Assembly: GCA_031290935.1 (NCBI GenBank)
Contig: JAISLK010000071.1
Coordinates: forward strand, 1 to 40,600
Length of the DNA: 40,600 nucleotides
Direction of reading: 5' to 3'
From: Prevotellaceae bacterium
GTDB lineage: Bacteria; Bacteroidota; Bacteroidia; Bacteroidales; UBA932
The position numbers and the translations under genes were made by a program. A model generated the notes under the pieces. It was not told the DNA's origin and did not search any database. It saw only the letters and a program-made list of their open reading frames with translations. Shown here one piece after another: positions 17,041 through 24,895 of this stretch. The stretch's first letter is position 1, and each line of letters begins with the position of its first letter.

Positions 17041-17110
17041 CCCCCGAAAAATGTTTTCTTTAGCGTTTTTCAAAAAAAAATAAAATTTTCAATTAAAAAA
17101 CTTAAAAAGT

Positions 17111-17758
17111 ATGAAAAAAATTATTGTAATTTTAGCAGCGTTATCAATTGCGCTGAGCGCAAATGCGCAGGTTAAATTTGGTGTTAAAGCCGGATTGAAT
17201 GTGTCTCAACTAGGTCCCGGAGCTACTGAAGCCGGCGGCGAAAAACACGAGATTGAATCCAGCGGCATGCTTATCGGTTTCCACGCCGGCGGGTTTGTTA
17301 ATTTCAGTTTTAGCCCTGTAATCGGGTTACAGCCGGAAGTAGTATTTTCTCTGCAAGGAGAAAAAGAAGAGGGTGAAGAGGGTGACCTCAAAACCAAATT
17401 GGGGTATATTAATGTTCCCATCCTTTTGGACATTAAGCCGGTTCCGAATTTCAGTATTTTGGTGGGCCCTCAAGTGGGGATTAACGTAACTAAAAAAATG
17501 TCAAGAGAAGGTATTTCGATTTCCGGGTCTGATCTTGATGACGTGCTGGAAGAGGGTGGAATGAAAATCAATACGCTTGATATTGCCGCCGTGTTGGGCG
17601 TGCAATATACGTTATTCGACCATTTAACGATTGGCGCCCGCTATAATTTCGGCATTAACCCTGCTTTAGGGCTTACAAAAGAAGCGAAAGATGCAGGGCT
17701 GTCTATTTCCGGCGGCGGCAACAGGGTTATCCAGGTGAGCGTCGGCTGGGCGTTCTGA
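17111..17758 (+). CDS. Outer membrane beta-barrel protein, PorT-like family
   Basis: Protein of 215 residues with a signal peptide (residues 1-19, cleavage after ANA). The mature part shows alternating beta strands, begins KFGVKAGLNVS and ends with an aromatic strand (VSVGWAF), typical of PorT-type outer-membrane beta-barrels in Bacteroidota. An acidic loop (EKEEGEEGD) lies near residue 80. Likely function: small outer-membrane barrel of unknown ligand. It has its own strong promoter and is followed by an AT-rich hairpin, so it is probably transcribed alone. Confidence 0.85.
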   Translation: MKKIIVILAALSIALSANAQVKFGVKAGLNVSQLGPGATEAGGEKHEIESSGMLIGFHAGGFVNFSFSPVIGLQPEVVFSLQGEKEEGEEGDLKTKLGYINVPILLDIKPVPNFSILVGPQVGINVTKKMSREGISISGSDLDDVLEEGGMKINTLDIAAVLGVQYTLFDHLTIGARYNFGINPALGLTKEAKDAGLSISGGGNRVIQVSVGWAF

Positions 17759-17760
17759 GA

Positions 17761-17870
17761 TACCTCAGCGATTAGGTGATTAGGTGATTAAGTGATTAGG
17801 CGGTTTGTGGTTAGGCGCTACAAGTACATTACTTAATCACTTAATTTTTTTTTAATCCCTTAATCTCTTA
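17761..17870. repeat. gattaagtgatta microsatellite hairpin
   Basis: Repeated GATTAGGTGATTA words (17768-17800) are answered by inverted ACTTAATCACTTAAT (17831-17845), with a 12-base complementary stretch ATTAAGTGATTA, then T9. It follows the beta-barrel gene and could terminate transcription. The right end encodes the last residues (RLRD) of the minus-strand reading frame at 17852. Confidence 0.6.
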
Positions 17871-18073
17871 AAAAAGTCTTCGGAGGTGAGGGGCATGGAT
17901 AAGGTCTGTTCGGCGCCGAAGAGCAGGTCGTCGTCCATGTGTTTGAGGAAGGCGGCCTTGATAATAAACTGCTTGCCGTGCGAGCCTTCCGGCATACGGA
18001 TAGTGTTGTGCAGGCGGGTGGTCAGGATTCGGAGTATTTCTGTTTTCCCGTCGCTGGCGATGATGATTATCAT
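17852..18073 (-). pseudogene. Possible remnant reading frame of unknown identity
   Basis: Seventy-three codons from ATG 18073. The frame is open a further 60 nt upstream to a TAA, and the product looks protein-like (RMPEGSHGKQFIIKAAFLKH, PLTSEDFF) but I do not recognise a family. No promoter box lies upstream. The last five codons are written by the microsatellite, as in recX. It may be the 3' remnant of a lost gene or chance. Confidence 0.3.
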
Positions 18074-18217
18074 CGCGTTTTTTACGCCCGGGGGCCATCC
18101 GTGCGCGACTTTGGCGGCGCTTTCGCCGGCCGCTTATAAATATAATAAAAAATTTTAACAGTCCTTTGTAGTCATTTTTCCTTGCCAAAGGGACATGCGG
18201 TACAGGAATATTCTTTG

Positions 18218-18225
18218 TTACTTTG
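18218..18225 (+). promoter_or_regulatory. Promoter box of the 18303 beta-barrel gene
   Basis: TTACTTTGCGCCCGC, nearly the same as the box of the 17111 gene (TTACTTTGCCCCCG), suggesting common expression of the two barrels. Confidence 0.5.
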
Positions 18226-18302
18226 CGCCCGCAAAATATAGCGGTAGTTATATTTTCCAAGCAAACAATAAAAAAGTTTTATTAAAATTAATTATTAACA
18301 TC

Positions 18303-18812
18303 ATGATTAAAAAAATTATTCTTGTAACTGTTTCAGCGCTGCTTTTTACTGTCGGCGCAGTAGCGCAATCGCAAACCGAAGCGAAAAGATTTTTCCTGAA
18401 TGCCGAACTTTCCAATTTGAATCTAAAATTCACCCCGGCGCCATTTGAGTTTGGCGTGGGAGCCGGCGGCGGATTTTTTGTTATCGACAATCTCGCCGTA
18501 AGGGCGCAGGCAGGCGTCCGGTTCATGGCCGGCCAGGATGGCGGCAACAGCCATACAAATGTGGATTTTGGCGTGGGCGGCCGTTATTATTTGAAAGGCA
18601 TTTTCCTTGACGCCTTATTCCAGGGCGCGAATATCGGCGTGAACAGCAAAGGCCACCGGAAACTGGAAGTGGGCGTGCGGGGCGCGTTGGGTTATGCGTT
18701 TTTCCTGAACGACCACGTGTCGCTGGAGCCGGCGGTAACTTTTGGGAAGTTCTTTATGGATGGTTCTAAGTTCCAGGCAGGGCTTAATGCGGCGTTCAGC
18801 TTCTATTTTTAG
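18303..18812 (+). CDS. Small outer membrane beta-barrel protein
   Basis: Protein of 169 residues from ATG 18303. The signal peptide spans 1-21 (cleavage after AVA before Q). The rest is Gly-rich amphipathic beta sequence (GVGAGGGFFV, FGVGGRYYL, LNAAFSFYF) ending in Phe, as in autonomous outer-membrane barrels. It resembles the neighbour at 17111 only in fold. It is followed by an AT-rich hairpin shared with the end of recX. Confidence 0.8.
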   Translation: MIKKIILVTVSALLFTVGAVAQSQTEAKRFFLNAELSNLNLKFTPAPFEFGVGAGGGFFVIDNLAVRAQAGVRFMAGQDGGNSHTNVDFGVGGRYYLKGIFLDALFQGANIGVNSKGHRKLEVGVRGALGYAFFLNDHVSLEPAVTFGKFFMDGSKFQAGLNAAFSFYF

Positions 18813-18825
18813 GCGATTAGATTAT

Positions 18826-18883
18826 TAAGTGATTAGGTGATTAAGAGTGGCGAACGCAGTCTTTTAATCACCTAATTTCTTAA
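18826..18883. terminator. Two-way hairpin of gattaggtgatta words between converging genes
   Basis: The arms at 18826-18848 and 18861-18883 pair over about 20 of 23 bases around a loop gtggcgaacgca. The right arm contains the recX stop codon and its last residues (KKLGD). Position and fold fit a bidirectional terminator. Confidence 0.6.
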
Positions 18884-19331
18884 TTACTTCCTCCGCGATA
18901 GCGTATTCATAGCCCCGGCTGAGGGCAAAGCGCAATAACCTGGGGGTGCATTCTTCGGGCGGCGCGGCTTTCAGGGAAGCCTTTTTCCGCTGCAGTAATT
19001 TTTCCAGGCCGGTTATGTATTTTTCCCTGTCTATATCCTGCAGGGCATCGGCAATAAGGGCTGCAGGGATTTTTTTCATTTGCAGCGCCTGTTTTATTTT
19101 CACTGTTCCCCACTGCGAAAGGGTGTTTTTGTCGCGCACGAAGGCTTTGGTATAACGCGCTTCGTTAATAAAATCCTGCGTCTGTAATTTTTTTATAATG
19201 GCCGCCGATTCATTGGCGGGGATATGCCATTCGTGCAATTTTTTTTGCACGTCGGACACGCATTTTTCCGCGCGGCTGCAGAGCTGTTGAAGGCGGGATA
19301 AAGCCTGTCCGGCAGAAAGGGTAGGGCGCAC
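18864..19331 (-). CDS. recX: RecX family regulatory protein
   Basis: Protein of 155 residues of the RecX type: three-helix repeats with ALSRLQQLCSRAEKC at the start, FINEARYTKAFVRDK in the middle and a C-terminal LLRFALSRGYEYAIAEEVI. RecX binds RecA and restrains filament growth. It lies 9 nt downstream of ldcA on the same strand, so the two are probably cotranscribed. Its C-terminal residues KKLGD are encoded inside the microsatellite arm at 18861-18883, so the natural end may have been altered. Confidence 0.85.
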   Translation of the reverse strand: MRPTLSAGQALSRLQQLCSRAEKCVSDVQKKLHEWHIPANESAAIIKKLQTQDFINEARYTKAFVRDKNTLSQWGTVKIKQALQMKKIPAALIADALQDIDREKYITGLEKLLQRKKASLKAAPPEECTPRLLRFALSRGYEYAIAEEVIKKLGD

Positions 19332-19340
19332 AGGCGGTCT

Positions 19341-20237
19341 TTAAAAATTGATTTTTACGCCGGCGCTGCCGACGTCCAGCGAAAGTTCGCGGCCGAAATA
19401 GAGGGCGTAATTCGGCTCGCTGTGCCCGGCAGGGAAACCGTAACAAACGGGAATATGCAACGGGTCGAGGTACCCGGCAAGGACTTCATAGGCGGTCTTT
19501 CCGGGCAGCACGTCGTCGGGTTTGCTGTTCGTAAAGTCGCCGATAATCACGCCGGCCAGCCTGCCCAGTTTCCCGCTGCGCTGCAGGTTATTCATCATCC
19601 TGTCGATGCTGTAAAGGTATTCATCCACATCTTCCAGGAAGAGGATAGCGCCGGCCGCGTCTATATCATCGGGCGTGGCGGATATGTTTACAATAAGCGA
19701 CAGGTTCCCGCCCCGCAGAACGCCTTTGGCCGCGCCCGGCCGGTTGAGCGGATGCGGCGGGATGTCATAGCCCCGGAGTTCTCCAAACAGGGCTTTCCGC
19801 AAGGTTTCCGTGCTTTCATTGCCGCCGTTTTCCGGGAAATTTTTCGGCATCGTCGCGTGGAGGCTTTGCAGCCCCAGCTGTTGCAGGCGGGCATGAAACA
19901 CCGTGATGTCGCTGTAACCGATAAACCATTTCGGTTTTTCCAGCCACGGTGAAAAATCCACCCTGTCCACAATCCGGCCGCTGCCATAGCCGCCGCGTGC
20001 GCACAGCACAGCTGCCGGCTCTTCGTCGTTGATAGCGGCCTGCAAATCGGCGCTGCGCTGCGCATCCGTGCCGGCAAAGCCTAAATATTCTTCCCCGGCA
20101 TATTTCCCTGTTTTTACCCGCAGCCCCCACTGCCGCAACAGTTGTGCGCCGTTCTCCACAACCGGCGGCGCTATTTTGCCGGCAGGGACGATAATCGTTA
20201 CCAGATCGTTTTTCTTCAAGAAAGGTGGTTGTAACAT
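19341..20237 (-). CDS. ldcA: LD-carboxypeptidase (S66 family)
   Basis: Protein of 298 residues. S66 peptidases trim the terminal D-Ala from tetrapeptide stems during murein recycling. The triad is visible: Ser109 in IGYSDIT, Glu202 in LEDVDE and His272 in AGHSEPN. RGGYGSGRI at 81-89 and MPKNF also match. No signal peptide, so it acts in the cytoplasm. It is the first gene of a leftward pair with recX and has its own promoter box (20263-20270). Some S66 members are microcin-immunity MccF types; the context gives no support for that. Confidence 0.92.
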   Translation of the reverse strand: MLQPPFLKKNDLVTIIVPAGKIAPPVVENGAQLLRQWGLRVKTGKYAGEEYLGFAGTDAQRSADLQAAINDEEPAAVLCARGGYGSGRIVDRVDFSPWLEKPKWFIGYSDITVFHARLQQLGLQSLHATMPKNFPENGGNESTETLRKALFGELRGYDIPPHPLNRPGAAKGVLRGGNLSLIVNISATPDDIDAAGAILFLEDVDEYLYSIDRMMNNLQRSGKLGRLAGVIIGDFTNSKPDDVLPGKTAYEVLAGYLDPLHIPVCYGFPAGHSEPNYALYFGRELSLDVGSAGVKINF

Positions 20238-20262
20238 GTTCCTGTAATTATGAATTATTTTG

Positions 20263-20270
20263 CAAAGATA
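20263..20270 (-). promoter_or_regulatory. ldcA promoter box
   Basis: Minus-strand TATCTTTG, 25 nt before the ldcA ATG and 10 nt from the composite element starting at 20281. Confidence 0.5.
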
Positions 20271-20280
20271 ACAAGTTTTT

Positions 20281-20430
20281 ATGAGTTATGAGTTATGAGT
20301 GCTGGCGCCCGCCCGTTCTATACTGGAACGGTCACCCGTTCTGCACTGGAACGGTCGCCCGTTCTGCACTGGAACGGTCACCCGTTCTGTACCGGAACGC
20401 CGCCGGCGCCAGCCAATTCATAACTCATAA
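20281..20430. repeat. Composite element with dyad array C (four 23-bp units)
   Basis: Order: arm ATGAGTTATGAGTTATGAGT (20281-20300), core GCTGGCGCC (20301-20309), four 23-bp units from 20312, 20335, 20358 and 20381, inverted core GGCGCCAGCC (20405-20414), and arm AATTCATAACTCATAA (20415-20430). Each unit has the dyad CCGTTC-7nt-GAACGG. The element fills the space between the ldcA and flavoprotein promoters. Confidence 0.9.
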
Positions 20431-20438
20431 TAAAATAC

Positions 20439-20446
20439 TACCTTTG
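20439..20446 (+). promoter_or_regulatory. Promoter box of the flavoprotein gene, near-leaderless
   Basis: TACCTTTG ends only 6 nt before ATG 20453, so the transcript would start at or just before the start codon. Confidence 0.55.
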
Positions 20447-20452
20447 CGGGCG

Positions 20453-21703
20453 ATGCAACTACCGGATATTATAGTTATCGGCGCAGGGCCGGCCGGCTTG
20501 CTGGCGGCGGGCATGGCGGCTTCCGGACAGCGGCGGGTATGGCTGCTGGAGAAAATGGAAAAGCCGGCGCGCAAGCTGCGCATCACCGGGAAAGGGCGCT
20601 GCAATATTACCAATACCAAGCCCTGGAACGATTTTGAGACGCATGTCTTCCCCCTGCCGCGCTACTTCAAGCCGGCGTTCATGAATTTCCCGAATACGGC
20701 ATTGATGCGCTTTATGGAAGCGGCGGGCGTTCCCGTTACGGTAGAGCGCGGCGGCCGTGTATTCCCCGCTTCCTCGCGGGCGCAGGACGTGGCCGAAGCC
20801 CTGGTGCGCTGGGTGCGGAGCAAAGATGTGGACATCCGCTGCCATACGGAAGTATTGCGGCTAATTACGGGTAACGGGAATATCACGGCGCTGGAAGCCC
20901 GCATAAACGGACGCTTGCAAACCCTGCCCGCCCGTGCGTTTATCGTCGCCACCGGCGGCCTCTCTTACCCTGCCACCGGCGCTACCGGCGACGGCTTCCG
21001 GTGGGCGGAAGCGGCGGGGCATACCGTCACGCCGCCCTATCCCTCGCTGGTATCATTGAAAACGGTCAATCCCCCGGCGGCGTTGAACGGGCTGGCACTG
21101 CGCAATGTGTCGTTAACCCTTTTCATCGAAGGGCGCGCAGTGGCGGACGATTTCGGGGAAATGGCGTTTACCGCCGACGGCGTGGACGGCCCCCTCGTCC
21201 TGCGCCTGAGCCATAAAGCGGTGGACGCCCTGCGCCAAAACAAGAAAGTAACGCTCGAACTGAATTGCAAGCCGGCATTGACCAACGAACAGCTGCACGC
21301 CCGCTGGCAACGCGAGCGGGCGGCCTTTCCCGGCGCCCCCCTCAGCGCCCTCCTCCGCAAATGGCTACCGGGGCAACTCATCCCCCCCTTTTTGGCGCAG
21401 GCAGGATTGCCGCCGGATAAAAAGACCGCGCAACTGGGCTTCGGGGAACAGCAGCAGCTCATGGCCGCTTTCCACTCGTGGAAAATGGACGTCTCGGGCT
21501 ATGGCGGCTACGAGCGGGCGGTCATCACGGCCGGCGGCGTTTCCATGAAAGACATTGACCATAAAACCATGCGCTCCCGCAAAATCGGCAACCTCTTCTT
21601 TGCCGGCGAAGTCCTCGGCCTCCATGCCGACACCGGCGGCTACAACCTGCAAATAGCCTTCTCCACCGGCTACCTGGCGGGGAAATCAGCAGCAGGAATT
21701 TGA
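20453..21703 (+). CDS. HI0933-type NAD(P)/FAD-dependent oxidoreductase
   Basis: Protein of 416 residues from ATG 20453. The reading frame stays open upstream through the repeat array, but the promoter box rules out an earlier start. It opens with a Rossmann FAD motif IVIGAGPAG (7-15), then KMEKPARKLRITGKGRCN, typical of HI0933/YhiN-type flavoproteins, and VATGGLSYPATGATGDG. The C-terminal FAD contact is GEVLGLHADTGGYNLQ with AFSTGYLAG. The family's physiological substrate is not settled; some members reduce bile-acid intermediates (BaiN), which cannot be claimed here. Its stop codon is the first three bases of an inverted repeat (21701-21711 with 21784-21794). Confidence 0.88.
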   Translation: MQLPDIIVIGAGPAGLLAAGMAASGQRRVWLLEKMEKPARKLRITGKGRCNITNTKPWNDFETHVFPLPRYFKPAFMNFPNTALMRFMEAAGVPVTVERGGRVFPASSRAQDVAEALVRWVRSKDVDIRCHTEVLRLITGNGNITALEARINGRLQTLPARAFIVATGGLSYPATGATGDGFRWAEAAGHTVTPPYPSLVSLKTVNPPAALNGLALRNVSLTLFIEGRAVADDFGEMAFTADGVDGPLVLRLSHKAVDALRQNKKVTLELNCKPALTNEQLHARWQRERAAFPGAPLSALLRKWLPGQLIPPFLAQAGLPPDKKTAQLGFGEQQQLMAAFHSWKMDVSGYGGYERAVITAGGVSMKDIDHKTMRSRKIGNLFFAGEVLGLHADTGGYNLQIAFSTGYLAGKSAAGI

Positions 21704-21794
21704 CGGGATGATGGGGTGCCGGCGCCGGTCATTGTGAGGGCGAAGCCTCCTTCATGCCACCCGTGAAGCCGGCGGCAGCTGACTCATCCCGTCA
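21701..21794. repeat. Inverted repeat with GGCGCC core after the flavoprotein gene
   Basis: TGACGGGATGA (21701-21711, containing the stop codon) and TCATCCCGTCA (21784-21794) are perfect inverted copies. Just inside is GCCGGCGCCGG (21718-21728). It may work as a terminator. It belongs to the composite-element pattern with short arms. Confidence 0.6.
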
Positions 21795-21830
21795 GGTATC
21801 CCGCAGCTGCATAATACCCATGTATAGGTA

Positions 21831-21861
21831 TTGCACGGGCGCAGGGAAGCGTGTACCTTTG
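21831..21861 (+). promoter_or_regulatory. Distal promoter of the hemerythrin operon
   Basis: TTG (21831-21833), 20 nt, TACCTTTG (21854-21861). An AAAGGA-ATG at 21893-21900 lies downstream, in frame with the hemerythrin gene, giving a possible 30-residue longer form. Confidence 0.6.
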
Positions 21862-21937
21862 CATCCGTATTGAGCCATTTTAAAAGATTTAAAAGGAATG
21901 AAGGTTTTGAGCAATCAAAGCCTTTATTTTTTACACA

Positions 21938-21956
21938 ATAAAATTGTACCTTTGCA
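21938..21956 (+). promoter_or_regulatory. Proximal promoter of the hemerythrin operon
   Basis: TACCTTTG at 21947-21954. The 19 nt around it match the rnr promoter (33094-33112) at 18 positions. Confidence 0.55.
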
Positions 21957-21987
21957 GGCGGCGGGCAAATCCGTAAATAGAAAAATT

Positions 21988-22686
21988 ATGTATAAACTTG
22001 GGAAATATACAGCCGGGGACACCATGAGCAGCCTGATAACCGGGAATTACCGGATGCTTTTAGTGATAAGCCGCTTTGGCATTGCGCTTGGCTTCGGCGA
22101 CAAGACTATCGGCGAGGTGTGCCTCGAAAACAAAGTGGATATAGCCACGTTCCTTGTTATTGTCAATATGCTGCTCGATGAGGACGGAGCTGCGAATTAT
22201 GCGCAGGCGGCGTTTTCCGTGGAATCGTTAATTTCCTACCTGCGCAATTCGCACGATTATTTTCTGAACTTCCGCCTGTCCGCCATACGCGCCGATTTGA
22301 AAGCCTTACTTTATAAGGATAAAAACGAACTGTCGCAGGCTATCCTGAACTATTTCGACGAATATGTCGCGGAAGTCCGCCGGCACATGTCATACGAAGA
22401 GGAAACGGTTTTCCCCTACGTGCGTGCGCTGCTTGCCGGACAACGCCGGGAAGATTATACCATCGCCATTTTCCGCCGGCAGCATGACCACGTGTCGGCG
22501 CGGCTTACGGAATTTAAAAATATTATCATCAAATATTATCCGTCAAAAAGCGCCAATGAAATCAACAGCCTGCTGTTCGATATTTTTAATTGCGAAAATG
22601 ACCTGGCTTCGCACAATGCCATCGAAGACCACCTGTTTGCGCCGGCTATCGTAGAACTGGAAAATAAAAACACAGTAAAAGGATGA
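21988..22686 (+). CDS. Hemerythrin-domain protein, partner of a LuxR regulator
   Basis: Protein of 232 residues from ATG 21988, the start that matches relatives (MYKLGKY...); a start at 21898 would add 30 atypical residues. Residues about 10-60 resemble the short N-terminal helix-rich domain seen before hemerythrin domains (DTMSSLITGNYRML). The hemerythrin four-helix part follows, with potential iron ligands in NSHDYF, RRHMSYEEE, RRQHDH and ASHNAIEDH. Such proteins carry a di-iron site that senses or binds oxygen or nitric oxide, or helps in Fe-S repair. Its stop overlaps the next gene's start (ATGA), so it is made together with the response regulator. Two promoters precede it. Confidence 0.85.
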   Translation: MYKLGKYTAGDTMSSLITGNYRMLLVISRFGIALGFGDKTIGEVCLENKVDIATFLVIVNMLLDEDGAANYAQAAFSVESLISYLRNSHDYFLNFRLSAIRADLKALLYKDKNELSQAILNYFDEYVAEVRRHMSYEEETVFPYVRALLAGQRREDYTIAIFRRQHDHVSARLTEFKNIIIKYYPSKSANEINSLLFDIFNCENDLASHNAIEDHLFAPAIVELENKNTVKG

Positions 22687-23294
22687 GCCACGTTCCGGTA
22701 AAAATAACCCTGGCCGACGCATCCGCTATCATCCGGAACGGGATACTGGCGGCGCTGAAACGCATGGAGGCTTTCCACTGCAAGGTGTTTGAGATTAGCG
22801 ACCCGGAGCAGTTGAAAAATTCACTCGGCTGGCAAAATCCCGATGTACTGATTATAAATCCGGTCTTTTTAAGCGCCATTTCCCTGCAGCAAATAAAGAA
22901 AGAAGCGCCGCAGGTAAAATGCGTCGCATTGCAGTATTCCCTTGCCGACAGCGCGGCCTTCAAACGCTACGACGACGTGATTTCCCTGTGCGACGGCGAA
23001 GAACAAATTACCGGTAAAATAACGAAACTGGTGCATGCGCCCGAAAAAGAAAAACGCCACGAATCGCTGAGCGCACGCGAGAAGGAAGTAATTGTATGCG
23101 TCATCAAGGGCATGACCAATAAACAAATTGCCGACAACCTGTGCCTTTCTGCACATACGGTGATTACGCACCGCCGGAATATCGCCGCCAAGCTGCAAAT
23201 CCACAGCACGGCGGGGCTTATCATTTACGCTATCGTGAATAAATTAGTGGAACTGGACGACGTCAAAGGCCTGGCGGCCGATACGGACGCATGA
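22683..23294 (+). CDS. LuxR-type regulator with degenerate receiver domain
   Basis: Protein of 203 residues. Residues 1-110 have the receiver fold, but the phospho-acceptor position reads PDVLIINPVF (Asn where Asp is expected), so normal phosphorylation is unlikely. Residues about 128-195 are a LuxR/GerE helix-turn-helix: LSAREKEVIVCVIKGMTNK then IADNLCLSAHTVITHRRNI. It is coupled to the hemerythrin gene by a 4-nt overlap, a pairing common in Bacteroidales, so it may respond to the redox or iron state of that protein rather than to a kinase. It likely controls stress or respiration genes; targets are not visible. Confidence 0.88.
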   Translation: MSHVPVKITLADASAIIRNGILAALKRMEAFHCKVFEISDPEQLKNSLGWQNPDVLIINPVFLSAISLQQIKKEAPQVKCVALQYSLADSAAFKRYDDVISLCDGEEQITGKITKLVHAPEKEKRHESLSAREKEVIVCVIKGMTNKQIADNLCLSAHTVITHRRNIAAKLQIHSTAGLIIYAIVNKLVELDDVKGLAADTDA

Positions 23295-23315
23295 CCATTA
23301 CAAAGGAAGCCGTCC

Positions 23316-24368
23316 ATGGATATTAACCGCCCTTCGTTTATCGCCCATTTTTCGGAACTCGGCAGGCGCATATCGGCGTGGCTGCGCGACGAAAACGCCT
23401 GCCCCGCATGGAGCGTTGCCGCGCAAAAAAGCGTGGCGGAAAACAGCTGGTTCACCATTGACAATATCAAATACGCCCTCGCCGCCATCGCATCGGACAT
23501 GCTGGACGAACAACGCCTGCAGCAATGGCTCTCCGCCTACCCGGAAGCCGGCAGCGCAAAGCGGGCGGGGGTCATCATGGCGGGAAATATTCCATTGGTG
23601 GGCTTCCACGATTTCCTGTGCGTATTGGCGGCGGGGCATTTTTTTATCGGGAAACTGTCGCACAAAGACGCCTTTTTACTGCCTGCGCTGGCAAGCGTGT
23701 TAACGGAGATACATCCCGGATGGCGCAGCCGCATTACATTTCAAGATGCCTTGCCGCTGCGCGGCATGGACTTTTTCATTGCTACCGGTTCGGATAACGC
23801 AGCTTATTACTTTGAAACCATCGCCGCCGCATTACGCGCTGCCGGCGGGCGCAGCCTTATCCGCCGCCACCGGCGCAGCGTAGCCGTGCTGAAAGGCAAT
23901 GAAACCGAAGCGGACTTAACCGGTTTGGCCAGCGATATGTTTAGCTATTTCGGGCTGGGTTGCCGCAGCGTGTCGTTGCTGTATGTGCCGGCGGGCTACC
24001 GGTGGCAACGGCTGGAAACAGTTCTCTCGGCGCAGCGGACATTGTTGCAGCACCCCGGATATGCCAATAATTACCGTTATCAAAAAGCGTTGCTGACGAT
24101 GCAGGGCAAGCCGTTCCGGGACGTGTCGGTGGCCTTGCTGTGCGAAGAGGCGTCGTTGCATGCACCCCCGGCGGTAGTGCATTACCGCTATTACCCGGCT
24201 ATCGGCGATGCGCTTGCATCCATTGCAAGACAACGCGGGCAAATACAATGCGTCGTCGGCGGGGACTTGAATTGTGATAATTTTTGTACCTTTGGCGCTG
24301 CCCAGCGCCCTTCGTTGCATGACTATGCCGACGGCGTGGACACGATGAAATTAATGAATAATATCTAA
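23316..24368 (+). CDS. LuxC-type acyl-CoA reductase
   Basis: Protein of 350 residues of the LuxC family (aldehyde dehydrogenase-like fold) that reduces acyl-CoA or acyl-ACP to aldehyde with NADPH. Motifs: AGNIPLVGFHDFLCVLAAGH about 88-107, DFFIATGSDNAAYYFE, and YFGLGCRSVSLLYVP near 212-226, whose Cys is the likely nucleophile. In Bacteroidota this gene is often next to a ferredoxin gene; none is here. It follows the LuxR regulator by 21 nt on the same strand. The true substrate in this group is unknown. Confidence 0.88.
   Translation: MDINRPSFIAHFSELGRRISAWLRDENACPAWSVAAQKSVAENSWFTIDNIKYALAAIASDMLDEQRLQQWLSAYPEAGSAKRAGVIMAGNIPLVGFHDFLCVLAAGHFFIGKLSHKDAFLLPALASVLTEIHPGWRSRITFQDALPLRGMDFFIATGSDNAAYYFETIAAALRAAGGRSLIRRHRRSVAVLKGNETEADLTGLASDMFSYFGLGCRSVSLLYVPAGYRWQRLETVLSAQRTLLQHPGYANNYRYQKALLTMQGKPFRDVSVALLCEEASLHAPPAVVHYRYYPAIGDALASIARQRGQIQCVVGGDLNCDNFCTFGAAQRPSLHDYADGVDTMKLMNNI
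24267..24294 (+). promoter_or_regulatory. Possible internal promoter for the PRiA4_ORF3-like gene
   Basis: TTG (24267-24269), 17 nt, TACCTTTG (24287-24294), inside the 3' end of the acyl-CoA reductase gene and 84 nt before the next ATG. It could let that gene be transcribed alone. Confidence 0.35.
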
Positions 24369-24378
24369 ATCTGCTATT

Positions 24379-24810
24379 ATGATATACCGGTTCACCGCCA
24401 CTGTTGATTCCTTAAAAGGATTTATGCGTCAGTACGAATTGCGCGGCTCCAATACTTTGTACGAATTGCACGGGCATATTGTAAATGATTTGAATTTTGC
24501 ACCCGACCAGATGGTGTTATTCCGCGTGGAAAGCGCAAAGGGCAAGCCGTCGAAAACATACGGCCTGTTTGATTTGGGCGACGGTTCCATGGATGAAATA
24601 CACATCGAGCAGCTGGTAAAGCAGAAGGAAACAACATTGCTGTATGTATTCGATATGCACGATAACCGGGCGTTACGCCTGTCTTTTGTTAAAACGGATG
24701 AGGAATTGCCGCGCAAAAGCTACCCGCGCACATCGGACGAAAAAGGCGACCCTCCCTCCCAGTTCCTTGACCCGCAAGACGACGACGAGGAAATTATGAA
24801 TTATGAATGA
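24379..24810 (+). CDS. PRiA4_ORF3-like (IS1096 TnpR-like) protein
   Basis: Protein of 143 residues of the plasmid pRiA4b ORF-3 family (also annotated IS1096 TnpR-like). The conserved start YRFTATVDSLKGFMRQYEL, then LYELHGHIVNDL and a YVFDMHDN strand are present. The family is common in Bacteroidota chromosomes and its function is unknown; the name does not mean that a transposon is here, and no transposase is near. The C-terminal 30 residues are acidic and disordered (DPQDDDEE). The last five residues (IMNYE) and the stop codon are written by the atgaattatgaa microsatellite arm of the following composite element. Confidence 0.8.
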   Translation: MIYRFTATVDSLKGFMRQYELRGSNTLYELHGHIVNDLNFAPDQMVLFRVESAKGKPSKTYGLFDLGDGSMDEIHIEQLVKQKETTLLYVFDMHDNRALRLSFVKTDEELPRKSYPRTSDEKGDPPSQFLDPQDDDEEIMNYE

Positions 24811-24895
24811 TGAATTATGAATTGGCTGGCGCCGGCAATTCATAACTCATAACTCATAACTCATAACTCATAATTCATAACTCATAATTCATAAC
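24793..24895. repeat. Composite element without cargo between PRiA4_ORF3-like gene and miaA
   Basis: Left arm of ATTATGAA words (24793-24823), core GGCTGGCGCCGGC (24824-24836), right arm of CATAACT/CATAATT words (24837-24895). The innermost 8 bases of the arms are exactly complementary (ATGAATTG/CAATTCAT, sharing core bases), and the rest pairs approximately. Confidence 0.85.

Noticed and set aside
17868-18260. Minus-strand Arg/His-rich ORF of 130 codons
   Set aside because: Composition typical of an out-of-frame reading; the overlapping frame at 17852-18073 looks more protein-like.
24379-24810. Transposon resolvase / insertion sequence passenger
   Set aside because: The family name includes IS1096 TnpR, but no transposase, terminal repeats or target duplication are present.
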